Assembly (NCBI GenBank): GCA_023381945.1
Contig: JAMCQY010000118.1
Span: 1 to 5,676, forward strand
Length of the DNA stretch: 5,676 nucleotides
DNA from: Deltaproteobacteria bacterium
GTDB lineage: Bacteria > Desulfobacterota > Desulfobaccia > Desulfobaccales > 0-14-0-80-60-11
Reading direction: 5' to 3'
Shown here piece by piece: positions 1-5,204 of the stretch. The translations under genes were made by a program, and so were the position numbers. Under the pieces are notes generated by a model that made no database searches, was not told the origin of the DNA, and saw only the letters and a program-made list of their open reading frames with translations. Position 1 is the stretch's first letter, and every line of letters begins with the position of its first letter.

Positions 1-916
1 AATCAATGGTCTTTTGTTCCTTGGCGATGGAAGGGATGGGCTTCACTGCCGCGGTGACCATAATCTCATCCCCGTTGCTGATGCCTCCCAAGATGCCGCC
101 GGCATGATTGGAGGCAAAACCGCCGGGGATCAGAGGATCGTTATGTTCGGACCCCAACATGCCGGAGGCCCTGAAGCCCGCGCCGATTTCCACGCCTTTG
201 ACGGCGCCCACAGACATGACTGCCTGGGCGAGGACCGCGTCCAGCTTGTCGAAGACCGGTTCGCCCAGACCTGCGGGGCAACCCCGGACCCGCACCTGCA
301 CCAGGCCCCCCAGGGAATCGCCCTGGGCCCTGACTTCTTTAACCCGGGCGGACATGGCGTCGACCACGCCGGCATCAGGGCAAAAGAAGGGATTATCCCA
401 GATAATGGCGGTATCGATCTCTCGGGCCCGCATCCCGCCAAGTTCCAGGGTATAGGCAATCACTTCCAGGTGGTTCAGATCCAAGACCCGCTTGGCCACC
501 GCACCAGCCGCCACCCGGGCCACAGTTTCCCGGGCCGAGGCCCGGCCGCCGCCCCGGTGGTCCCGGATGCCGTATTTGGCTTGATAAGTGAGGTCACCGT
601 GGCCGGGGCGGAAAACCTCCCGCAGGGCGTCATAGTCCTGGCTTTTCACGTCCCGGTTGTAAACGATAAGGCTGACCGGGGTGCCAGTGGTGCGGCCCTC
701 GAAGACCCCTGAGAGGATCTCCACCCGGTCAGGCTCGCGCCGGCTGCTGGCGTGGGCCTGGACGCCCGGCCGGCGGCGGTCCAGTTCCAGCTGCACGTCT
801 TCGGCGCTCAAAGGCACTCGAGGCGGGCAGCCGTCCACCACCGCGCCCAGGGCCGGACCGTGAGATTCTCCCCAGGTAGTGACCCGAAAAACCTGCCCGA
901 AGGTGTTACCCGCCAA
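1..916 (-). CDS. aroC: Chorismate synthase, 3'-truncated by window edge
   Basis: Converts 5-enolpyruvylshikimate-3-phosphate to chorismate, the last step of the shikimate pathway; a cytosolic enzyme that needs reduced FMN. I translated the open frame by hand over its whole length: 305 codons with no stop or frameshift. It begins [20 protein letters not shown]. The first family signature (GESHG through DGCPP) is at residues 16-32 and the second ([18 protein letters not shown]) at about 123-140. H19 and H106 fit the two invariant catalytic histidines of the family. The [10 protein letters not shown] and [13 protein letters not shown] blocks are present at about 250-282. The third signature and roughly the last 50-80 residues lie beyond position 1. 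The start is a TTG at 916-914, chosen because the family's N-terminal GNTFG follows directly and AAGGAGG lies 9 bases upstream. It overlaps the end of aroK by 11 bases, so translation of the two is probably coupled. Confidence 0.97.
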   Translation of the reverse strand, partial: MAGNTFGQVFRVTTWGESHGPALGAVVDGCPPRVPLSAEDVQLELDRRRPGVQAHASSRREPDRVEILSGVFEGRTTGTPVSLIVYNRDVKSQDYDALREVFRPGHGDLTYQAKYGIRDHRGGGRASARETVARVAAGAVAKRVLDLNHLEVIAYTLELGGMRAREIDTAIIWDNPFFCPDAGVVDAMSARVKEVRAQGDSLGGLVQVRVRGCPAGLGEPVFDKLDAVLAQAVMSVGAVKGVEIGAGFRASGMLGSEHNDPLIPGGFASNHAGGILGGISNGDEIMVTAAVKPIPSIAKEQKTID

Positions 917-1493
917 GGTTCGCCGCCTCCTTGAGTTTCAGCGCCGCCAGGATTTCCTGCACCACCTGCGTGACGGACGCATTAGTAGTATCAATAATCA
1001 CCTGGGCCGCGGCCCGGTAGAGGGGTTCCCGGAATTTCAGCACTTCCAGGACCTCGTTGACGGTATCGCCGCCAGTGAGGCTGGGACGGAAGGCGTCTCG
1101 AGGCCGGTCGGCATCTAGCCGGGCCTGGATGACGGCCGGATCGGCAGTGAGCCAGACGAGGCAGCCGTTCTCCCGCAAAATTTCGACATTCTCCTGATCA
1201 AGGACCACGCCGCCGCCGGTTGCCAATACCTGTCCCCGGCTGTGACGATAGCGGGCCACCAGGTCTTTCTCGCGGCGGCGAAACTCGTCCCAGCCGCCCT
1301 GGGCCACAATTTCAGCCACGGAGCGGCCGGCTTCCGCCACTAAAATCTGATCCAGGTCCACAAAGGGGCGGTCCAGGATTCGGGCCAGCTCACTGCCCAC
1401 CGAGGTCTTGCCCGTGGCCCGGTAGCCGATAAGAACCAGATTGCGATCCGTCTCCCGTCCGCATTGCTTATTTAACGAGTTTTGAGTAGTCAT
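906..1493 (-). CDS. aroK: Shikimate kinase
   Basis: ATP-dependent phosphorylation of shikimate at the 3-hydroxyl, step five of the shikimate pathway; cytosolic P-loop kinase. Counting from the ATG at 1493 (195 residues): Walker A GYRATGKT at 23-30, the shikimate/Mg-binding DLD at 46-48, FRRRE at 71-75, the GGG of the shikimate site at 93-95, and the lid region RPRDAFRPSL near 130-139. The stretch after DLD (DQILVAEAGRSVAEIVAQGG) lacks the usual Ile-Glu of AroK and reads more like E. coli AroL, so the paralogue letter is arbitrary. Length is slightly above the usual 170-180 because about 17 extra residues precede the NLVLIG strand. The start is uncertain: an in-frame GTG at 1502 would add three residues, and neither start has a well-spaced Shine-Dalgarno. 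It overlaps aroC and follows the GDT1-family gene after a gap of under 90 bases. Confidence 0.95.
   Translation of the reverse strand: MTTQNSLNKQCGRETDRNLVLIGYRATGKTSVGSELARILDRPFVDLDQILVAEAGRSVAEIVAQGGWDEFRRREKDLVARYRHSRGQVLATGGGVVLDQENVEILRENGCLVWLTADPAVIQARLDADRPRDAFRPSLTGGDTVNEVLEVLKFREPLYRAAAQVIIDTTNASVTQVVQEILAALKLKEAANLGG
926..932 (-). promoter_or_regulatory. Shine-Dalgarno for aroC inside the aroK coding end
   Basis: The minus strand reads AAGGAGG here, a near-perfect anti-16S match, 9 bases before the TTG start of chorismate synthase. It lies within the last codons of shikimate kinase (Lys-Glu-Ala). This site decides the TTG start, since no ATG or GTG sits at a useful distance and the downstream residues match the family N-terminus. 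Confidence 0.85.
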
Positions 1494-1579
1494 CCTGATC
1501 ACGAAAAGATGAATAATGGCAGTAATTTGTTAGTTTACTAAAAACCTGAAGGGAAAGAAAGGAAGAAGCGCTTTTTCAA

Positions 1580-2149
1580 TTACCGGAGCAGGTTTATTCC
1601 TTGGAGGGCATAATAAAGGCCCACTGCAAAGAAGATGGCCGCGGCCCCAATTTTGATAGCCCGCTCCGGCAAGTGTTGGCCCAGGACCTGGCCCACCCAG
1701 ATGGCCAGGCCGTCGGCGAGCACCATGCCCAGGGTGGAGCCGAGCCAGACCGACACCGGTGAGTATTGCGCGGCCAGGGTGACCGTGCCCAGCATGGTCT
1801 TATCGCCCAGTTCCGCCAGGAAAAAGGTGATAGCCACGATCATAAACGGTGATTTCAATTGATTGAGGCGGCCGTTGCCGTCTTCGGCCGTGTCGCCTCG
1901 CAGGGTCCAGGCCCCAAACCCCACAAAGGCCAGGCCGCATAGGATCTGGAGCCAGCCGGGCGGCAGCAGTTTGCCGGTGATCTCGCCCAGCAGCACGGAA
2001 AAAGCGTGAACAAAAAGAGTCGCCACAAAGACCCCGGCCAAAACCACGCGAAAGTTGAAACGAGTGGCCAGGGTGAGGGCGACCAGTTGGGTTTTGTCCC
2101 CCATTTCGGCCACGAAGATCAAGAATAGAGCCAGCCAGAAGGCTTCCAC
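1580..2149 (-). CDS. TMEM165/GDT1 (UPF0016) family cation transporter, probably Mn2+ exporter
   Basis: A 189-residue integral membrane protein of the UPF0016/GDT1 family. Characterised bacterial members (MneA type) export Mn2+, and eukaryotic relatives move Mn2+/Ca2+ in exchange for protons. Two copies of the family signature are visible, one per pseudo-repeat: EMGDKT at residues 15-20 and ELGDKT at 113-118. About six hydrophobic helices alternate with short loops. A charged loop at about 84-100 separates the two halves. Length is typical of bacterial members. The start is the GTG at 2149-2147 (MEAFWLALFLIFVAEMGDKT), which places the first signature at the usual distance and has AGAGG five bases upstream. 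An ATG at 2151 is out of frame. Substrate is inferred from the family. No yybP-ykoY manganese riboswitch is visible upstream, although many family members have one. Confidence 0.93.
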   Translation of the reverse strand: MEAFWLALFLIFVAEMGDKTQLVALTLATRFNFRVVLAGVFVATLFVHAFSVLLGEITGKLLPPGWLQILCGLAFVGFGAWTLRGDTAEDGNGRLNQLKSPFMIVAITFFLAELGDKTMLGTVTLAAQYSPVSVWLGSTLGMVLADGLAIWVGQVLGQHLPERAIKIGAAAIFFAVGLYYALQGINLLR

Positions 2150-2154
2150 ATTTA

Positions 2155-2159
2155 CCTCT
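2155..2159 (-). promoter_or_regulatory. Shine-Dalgarno for the GDT1-family gene
   Basis: The minus strand reads AGAGG, five bases before the GTG start at 2149. It supports the GTG over the nearby out-of-frame ATG. It comes immediately after the T7 run of the hairpin/terminator-like element at 2161-2195, so any termination there would cut the transcript just before this ribosome-binding site. Confidence 0.6.
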
Positions 2160-2160
2160 T

Positions 2161-2195
2161 AAAAAAATTTCAAGGGGCGGTTTTCCGACCGCCCC
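2161..2195 (-). terminator. Hairpin plus T-run between the MBL and GDT1 genes
   Basis: On the minus strand a perfect 8-bp GC-rich stem GGGGCGGT/ACCGCCCC (2195-2188 with 2181-2174) encloses a six-base loop. It is followed by TTGAAA and then seven Ts (2167-2161). This is the best intrinsic terminator in the window and lies about 75 bases after the MBL stop. The T-run starts six bases after the stem, which is further than ideal. It also sits in the leader of the next gene, so it may act as a leaky terminator or attenuator for the transporter gene. Confidence 0.55.
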
Positions 2196-2206
2196 CAGGT
2201 AGTAAC

Positions 2207-2224
2207 CCAGTTATTTAAAACTGG
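2207..2224. repeat. Inverted repeat CCAGTT-N6-AACTGG
   Basis: Perfect 6-bp arms (2207-2212 and 2219-2224) flank an AT-rich six-base centre, giving dyad symmetry upstream of the GDT1-family gene. On the minus strand it falls just downstream of a consensus -35 hexamer TTGACA at 2237-2232, where a -10 element would be expected. It could be an operator or a small RNA hairpin. No regulator can be named from the sequence. Confidence 0.4.
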
Positions 2225-2237
2225 CGATAGTTGTCAA
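2209..2237 (-). promoter_or_regulatory. Possible promoter of the GDT1-family gene
   Basis: The minus strand has a perfect sigma-70 -35 hexamer TTGACA at 2237-2232. At a 17-base spacing the -10 position reads ATAACT (2214-2209), a poor match; TTAAAT matches better but is only 13 bases away. The -35 overlaps the edge of the 7-base repeat tract, and the -10 region overlaps the inverted repeat at 2207-2224. The weak -10 keeps confidence low. Confidence 0.25.
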
Positions 2238-2269
2238 AACCCAAAACCCAAAATCCAAAACTCGAAACC
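2235..2269. repeat. Five tandem 7-base repeats (CAAAACC type)
   Basis: On the plus strand five consecutive 7-mers read CAAAACC, CAAAACC, CAAAATC, CAAAACT and CGAAACC, ending two bases before the MBL stop codon at 2272. The minus strand is therefore a run of GGTTTTG-like units. Two copies are identical and the others differ at one or two positions, as in a decaying short tandem repeat. Similar heptamer tracts are, from memory, scattered between genes in some bacterial genomes. No function is evident. Confidence 0.8.
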
Positions 2270-2271
2270 CC

Positions 2272-3114
2272 TTACGGCAGCCGGTAACAGGCTCCCTCCC
2301 GGGCGGCATCGATATAGTGCGGATATTCACTGTTGCCTGCCTGTTTGCGGGCCGCCTCGATGATCTTTTCCACTTCGGCATCACTGCGGCTGGGATCATG
2401 GTGAGTCAGGATAAGATTGCGGACTTCTGCCGCCATCGCCAGGTTTACCGCTTCTTCATAAGTCGAATGGCCCCAACCCCGGCGTTCCGCCATATCGGAG
2501 GGCAAATACTGGGCGTCGTGGATCAACAGGTCGACCCCCCGGACAAACTCGATATATTCCGGGATCCTTTTGCCGTGGCCAGCCCCTAACTCGTTGTCGG
2601 TAATGAACACCAGAACGTGGCTGCCTTCCCGAATCCGGAAGCCGAAACCTCCCTGGGGGTGATTGAGAGATATGACGTCAATAGTGGCGCCATCCACCTC
2701 CAGGGGGCCATAGGCCAGCCGGTTAAGATAGTTGATGTGGGCTTTGAGATGATCAAAGGCCACCGGGAAGAAGCCATCTCCCATATGGCTGTCAAAGACC
2801 CGGGTCATGGCCAGAAAAGCCGGGGGCCAACCGTCCACCAAAATCTCTGTAGATTCTTGATAGATGGGAACAAAGAATGGGATACCCAGGAGGTGGTCCC
2901 AATGACCATGGCTGAGGAGCAGGAGGATACTGATAGGAGAGGAATTTTCCATCAGGTGCTTGCCCAGGAGACGGAGGCCGGTGCCGCCATCTATAATGAG
3001 GCGTCGTCCAGACTTCAGCAAAACTTCAACGCAAGAGGTGTTGCCTCCGAACTCCAGGGTAAGGGCGCCGGGGGCGGGAATTGAGCCCCGCGTCCCCCAA
3101 AACTTGACCTCCAT
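2272..3114 (-). CDS. MBL-fold metallohydrolase (COG1235/PhnP-like)
   Basis: A 280-residue cytosolic metallo-beta-lactamase-fold hydrolase with no signal peptide. It opens with MEVKFWGTRGSIPAPG and GGNTSCVEV, typical of the COG1235/RNase Z-like phosphodiesterase branch. The metal-binding motif HGHWDH is at residues 69-74. Further probable ligands are H152 (NHPQGG), D173 (ITDNE), D200 (IHDAQY) and H239 (THHD). The RRGWGHST block at 211-218, shared by this subgroup, is intact, so the enzyme is probably active with two metal ions. Related families cleave phosphodiesters, including cyclic nucleotides, tRNA 3' ends and cyclic phosphates, but the substrate here cannot be told. No extra PAS, receiver or other domain is attached. 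The start ATG at 3114 has AAGGAGGAGG two bases upstream in a purine-rich run. The gene stands alone between a 247-bp gap and a terminator-like hairpin, so it may be monocistronic. Confidence 0.9.
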   Translation of the reverse strand: MEVKFWGTRGSIPAPGALTLEFGGNTSCVEVLLKSGRRLIIDGGTGLRLLGKHLMENSSPISILLLLSHGHWDHLLGIPFFVPIYQESTEILVDGWPPAFLAMTRVFDSHMGDGFFPVAFDHLKAHINYLNRLAYGPLEVDGATIDVISLNHPQGGFGFRIREGSHVLVFITDNELGAGHGKRIPEYIEFVRGVDLLIHDAQYLPSDMAERRGWGHSTYEEAVNLAMAAEVRNLILTHHDPSRSDAEVEKIIEAARKQAGNSEYPHYIDAAREGACYRLP

Positions 3115-3115
3115 G

Positions 3116-3125
3116 CCTCCTCCTT
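3116..3125 (-). promoter_or_regulatory. Extended Shine-Dalgarno for the MBL hydrolase
   Basis: The minus strand reads AAGGAGGAGG directly before C-ATG. It has two overlapping GGAGG cores; the upstream core has the better spacing to the ATG at 3114. It fixes the start of the MBL gene and predicts efficient translation. Confidence 0.8.
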
Positions 3126-3314
3126 AGAATGAGGGACCCTGGTATATTCCGGCGATAAAACTATAAATAAATTGCTTAGGCGCTAGTAGGAATTTGCCGG
3201 TTCCGGCCATACCTGCCGCACCAGAATTCTAACAATATACGATGTCGGTAAATTGACCATGGTCCGCCGAAAACTTTTTCAAAGATATCCCAAAATCAGC
3301 TTACTAAAATCATT

Positions 3315-3331
3315 AAAAAAACTCAAGTTTT
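3315..3331 (-). terminator. Weak candidate terminator after the DUF1786 gene
   Basis: On the minus strand AAAAC-TTGA-GTTTT forms a 5-bp stem with a four-base loop, and the T-run continues for three more bases (seven Ts in total). It lies about 30 bases after the DUF1786 stop, a sensible place for the end of the DedA-phosphorylase-DUF1786 transcript. The stem has only one G-C pair, so it may not work on its own. Confidence 0.25.
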
Positions 3332-3361
3332 CAGCAATTCAGATTAAAGGCTGCCGGACGC

Positions 3362-4417
3362 TCAATCCGAGAGCCTGACCGAGAGATTTTCCAAATCCAG
3401 ATAGGCCTCCAACAGGCCAAAGCAGCCGGTAAGCATCATATCTCCCAAAGGAGCGGCGAAGACTCCGGCTCCGCCCCGGGCCAGGCGCCTTTGAGGGCCG
3501 GTGATGACCATGAAGTCAAACGGCCTTTTTCCGGCAAAGTCGGCGGCATAAGCGCAGCCATGCCCCTGGTCGGCAAAGACCTCGTCATTGGTAAGTTCGC
3601 CTTTCTCAAAACGGCGAAGGTGATCGAATAATTTGGCTTGATTCAGCAGCCCGGTATGATGCTCGTAGATGCCCCAGAAACGCTGTCCCCGCACCAGGAC
3701 GGCAAAGGTGTGGGCATTGCCCAGGTTGACCACCATCAGGCCGGTGTCGAGATGTTCCCGGGCCTGCGGGTCCAGCAGCGCTCCGCGGACGCCGGCAGCG
3801 CAGGTATCCATCAGCACGGCCCCCGGCAGGGACTCAGCCACCGCCAGCATTCGGGTGAAGCGGGCCGGAGGCTTATGGTACGCCAGGTCTTGGATGCGTC
3901 CGCCACGGCTCAGAAAATCTTCCCAATACTGGAAGCGGAAGCGGCGGTTGCTTGCCAAAGGTGCAAAGCCATGGTCCTGTACCGCCACCGCAAAATGGCG
4001 TGGCAGGGGCACCTCGAAGTCCGCCAGCACCCGGCCCAGGGCTTCCAGGTCCACATCGCCCAGAGTGAGGGACACGGTTTCAGCAGGCTGGACCTCGGTC
4101 AGAACCACCCCCCAATCCTCCACCACCTTCAAGCGGTCGCTGAAGGTCAAGGCAGCCTGGGGGGTGGCATACAACGGCAACCCCAGGGATAGGTGACGGC
4201 GCACCGCACCATTGATGGCGCCGCCGCCCATTAGCCGGCCCTTTAGGAAGATGGGGCGGCCTGCTGCACTTAACCTCGCGATGCGGCGGGCCAGGATTTG
4301 GGTGGGAGCGGGCAGTACCATCTTAACCGCATTTTCCGCGTTCTGGCCGGGCTCCCAGATAAATAAGTCCTGGGTGCCGCCGCCCACGTCCAGGGCCAGG
4401 ATAGAGCTGTCAAGCAT
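3362..4417 (-). CDS. DUF1786 (COG4012) family protein, actin-like ATPase-type fold suspected
   Basis: A 351-residue cytosolic protein that I recognise as DUF1786; no reaction has been firmly assigned to the family. The N-terminal DVGGGTQD (10-17) resembles the phosphate-1 loop of ASKHA (actin/sugar kinase/Hsp70) ATPases. NLGNAHTF (231-238) looks like a second phosphate loop, and VITGP (304-308) with the C-terminal Gly-rich segment could be the adenosine end. QDHGFAP near 147 also looks like a conserved block. The family has been labelled 'pyruvate formate-lyase activating enzyme', but there is no CxxxCxxC radical-SAM motif here, only isolated cysteines. The ATG at 4417 was chosen because GGAG lies five bases upstream; that GGAG overlaps the alternative GTG at 4423, which has no site of its own. 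The gene overlaps the phosphorylase stop by 8 bases (ATGCTTGA), so coupling is likely. Confidence 0.85.
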   Translation of the reverse strand: MLDSSILALDVGGGTQDLFIWEPGQNAENAVKMVLPAPTQILARRIARLSAAGRPIFLKGRLMGGGAINGAVRRHLSLGLPLYATPQAALTFSDRLKVVEDWGVVLTEVQPAETVSLTLGDVDLEALGRVLADFEVPLPRHFAVAVQDHGFAPLASNRRFRFQYWEDFLSRGGRIQDLAYHKPPARFTRMLAVAESLPGAVLMDTCAAGVRGALLDPQAREHLDTGLMVVNLGNAHTFAVLVRGQRFWGIYEHHTGLLNQAKLFDHLRRFEKGELTNDEVFADQGHGCAYAADFAGKRPFDFMVITGPQRRLARGGAGVFAAPLGDMMLTGCFGLLEAYLDLENLSVRLSD

Positions 4418-5204
4418 GTTCACTCCATTGCGCCGCCGCGGCCAGGAGGAGCCGCGCTGCCTCGTGACGGGACTGACGGAAGTGTTGCCGTAATTTTTCG
4501 CTCCGGTAGGCCGGTTGCCAGCTCATTTCGGCCAGTTCATCGGAAACCAGCAATAGCCCCGCCACCGGGATCTGGCGAAAGCGGCCGACCGCGAACAGGG
4601 CCGCCATCTCCATTTCGACTCCCAAAACTCCCTGGGCCTGATGATCCCGCACCAAATCCACGGTTTCCCGGTAAAAGGCGTCCGTGGTCCAGACTCGACC
4701 CCGGCAAAAGGAAAGGCCAGCCCGGTCCAGAGATTGTTGCAGATGGGCCAGCAGCCCCGGATGCGCTTTATGACTGCCTTCCGCCGGGAAATAATACCTG
4801 GAGGTGCCGTCACCGCTCACCGCGGTTTCCGGGAGGATAACCGCACCGATGGGCGCCCGGGTTTGCAGGGAGCCGCACCAGCCCAGGGCCAATACCACTG
4901 CGGCCCCCAGGGCTATGAGTTTTTCCAGGACCGCCACCGCATAGGGCGCCCCGATCGCCGGTGCCACCAGGGTGATGGCCTGGCCGTTCCAGGTCCCCTC
5001 TTGTAAGGCGCAATTCCAGATGTACCGGGGTGATCCGGCGGCGTTGGCCAGGCGGCAAAGAAAACGGTAGTCCGGCAAGGTATAAGTCAGAATAACCCGG
5101 GGAGAGACTGGCGCTTCCCATACCTCCCGCACCGGATTGATGATGGCTTCGGGAGCAGAGCGCGGGGCGGGCGGACTGCCGGAGTCAGTTGGCTCGGCGC
5201 TCAT
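4410..5204 (-). CDS. Nucleoside phosphorylase-like protein (PNP/UDP family), divergent
   Basis: A 264-residue cytosolic protein of the NP-I nucleoside phosphorylase/nucleosidase superfamily, which splits the N-glycosidic bond of nucleosides with phosphate or water. The core is recognisable: APAIGAPYAVAVLEKLIALGA (81-101) matches the G.PSA..ELIALGA block, GWCGSLQ (108-114) matches the G..GSL loop, GVEMEMAAL (195-203) carries the ribose-binding Glu pair, and SDEL (221-224) supplies the catalytic Asp222. The N-terminal GDPxR phosphate loop is not seen; LPDYR (43-47) may be its remnant. The first ~25 residues are Pro/Ser/Ala-rich and probably disordered. Length is normal for the family. Substrate (purine nucleoside, uridine, methylthioadenosine or other) cannot be assigned. 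The start ATG overlaps the DedA stop as ATGA and lacks a clear Shine-Dalgarno, suggesting translational coupling. Its own stop overlaps the DUF1786 start. Confidence 0.87.
   Translation of the reverse strand: MSAEPTDSGSPPAPRSAPEAIINPVREVWEAPVSPRVILTYTLPDYRFLCRLANAAGSPRYIWNCALQEGTWNGQAITLVAPAIGAPYAVAVLEKLIALGAAVVLALGWCGSLQTRAPIGAVILPETAVSGDGTSRYYFPAEGSHKAHPGLLAHLQQSLDRAGLSFCRGRVWTTDAFYRETVDLVRDHQAQGVLGVEMEMAALFAVGRFRQIPVAGLLLVSDELAEMSWQPAYRSEKLRQHFRQSRHEAARLLLAAAAQWSEHA

Larger units (their letters stand above)
3115..3361. other. AT-rich intergenic region, no gene seen
   Basis: These 247 bases separate the DUF1786 stop from the MBL start and are clearly richer in A+T than the flanking genes. 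I see no convincing open frame or structural RNA. They contain a weak hairpin with a T-run near 3315-3331, a perfect 10-bp palindrome GACCATGGTC at 3255-3264, an inverted repeat GCCGG-TT-CCGGC at 3196-3207, and the MBL Shine-Dalgarno. On the minus strand TAGAAT (5/6 match to a -10) lies 15 bases after TTTACC, a possible but weak promoter for the MBL gene. Confidence 0.6.

Noticed and set aside
14..712. 232-codon open frame on the plus strand
   Set aside because: It is the antisense shadow of chorismate synthase, whose minus-strand frame carries the family signatures throughout. High GC content keeps the opposite frame open.
1565..1580. Terminator after the GDT1-family gene
   Set aside because: The near-palindrome around AAGCGCTT leaves only a tiny loop, a broken AT stem and no following T-run, so read-through into aroK is as likely.
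2235..2269. CRISPR-like repeats
   Set aside because: Units are only 7 bases and directly tandem, without spacers; a simple short tandem repeat.
2150..2271. yybP-ykoY manganese riboswitch upstream of the GDT1-family gene
   Set aside because: Looked for because this family is often under its control, but the conserved GGGGAGUA-type and UGAGA-type loops are absent and the gap is too short after the terminator-like hairpin.
2211..2399. 62-codon minus-strand open frame running through the MBL stop region
   Set aside because: It reads the MBL coding end out of frame and then the heptamer repeat (FGFWVL-like residues), a common artefact of such repeats.
2617..3084. 155-codon open frame on the plus strand
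   Set aside because: Lies wholly opposite the MBL-fold gene, with no recognisable domain.
3638..4196. Two overlapping plus-strand open frames of 175-184 codons
   Set aside because: Both lie opposite the DUF1786 gene and give low-complexity Arg/Gln/Ser-rich products with no family resemblance.
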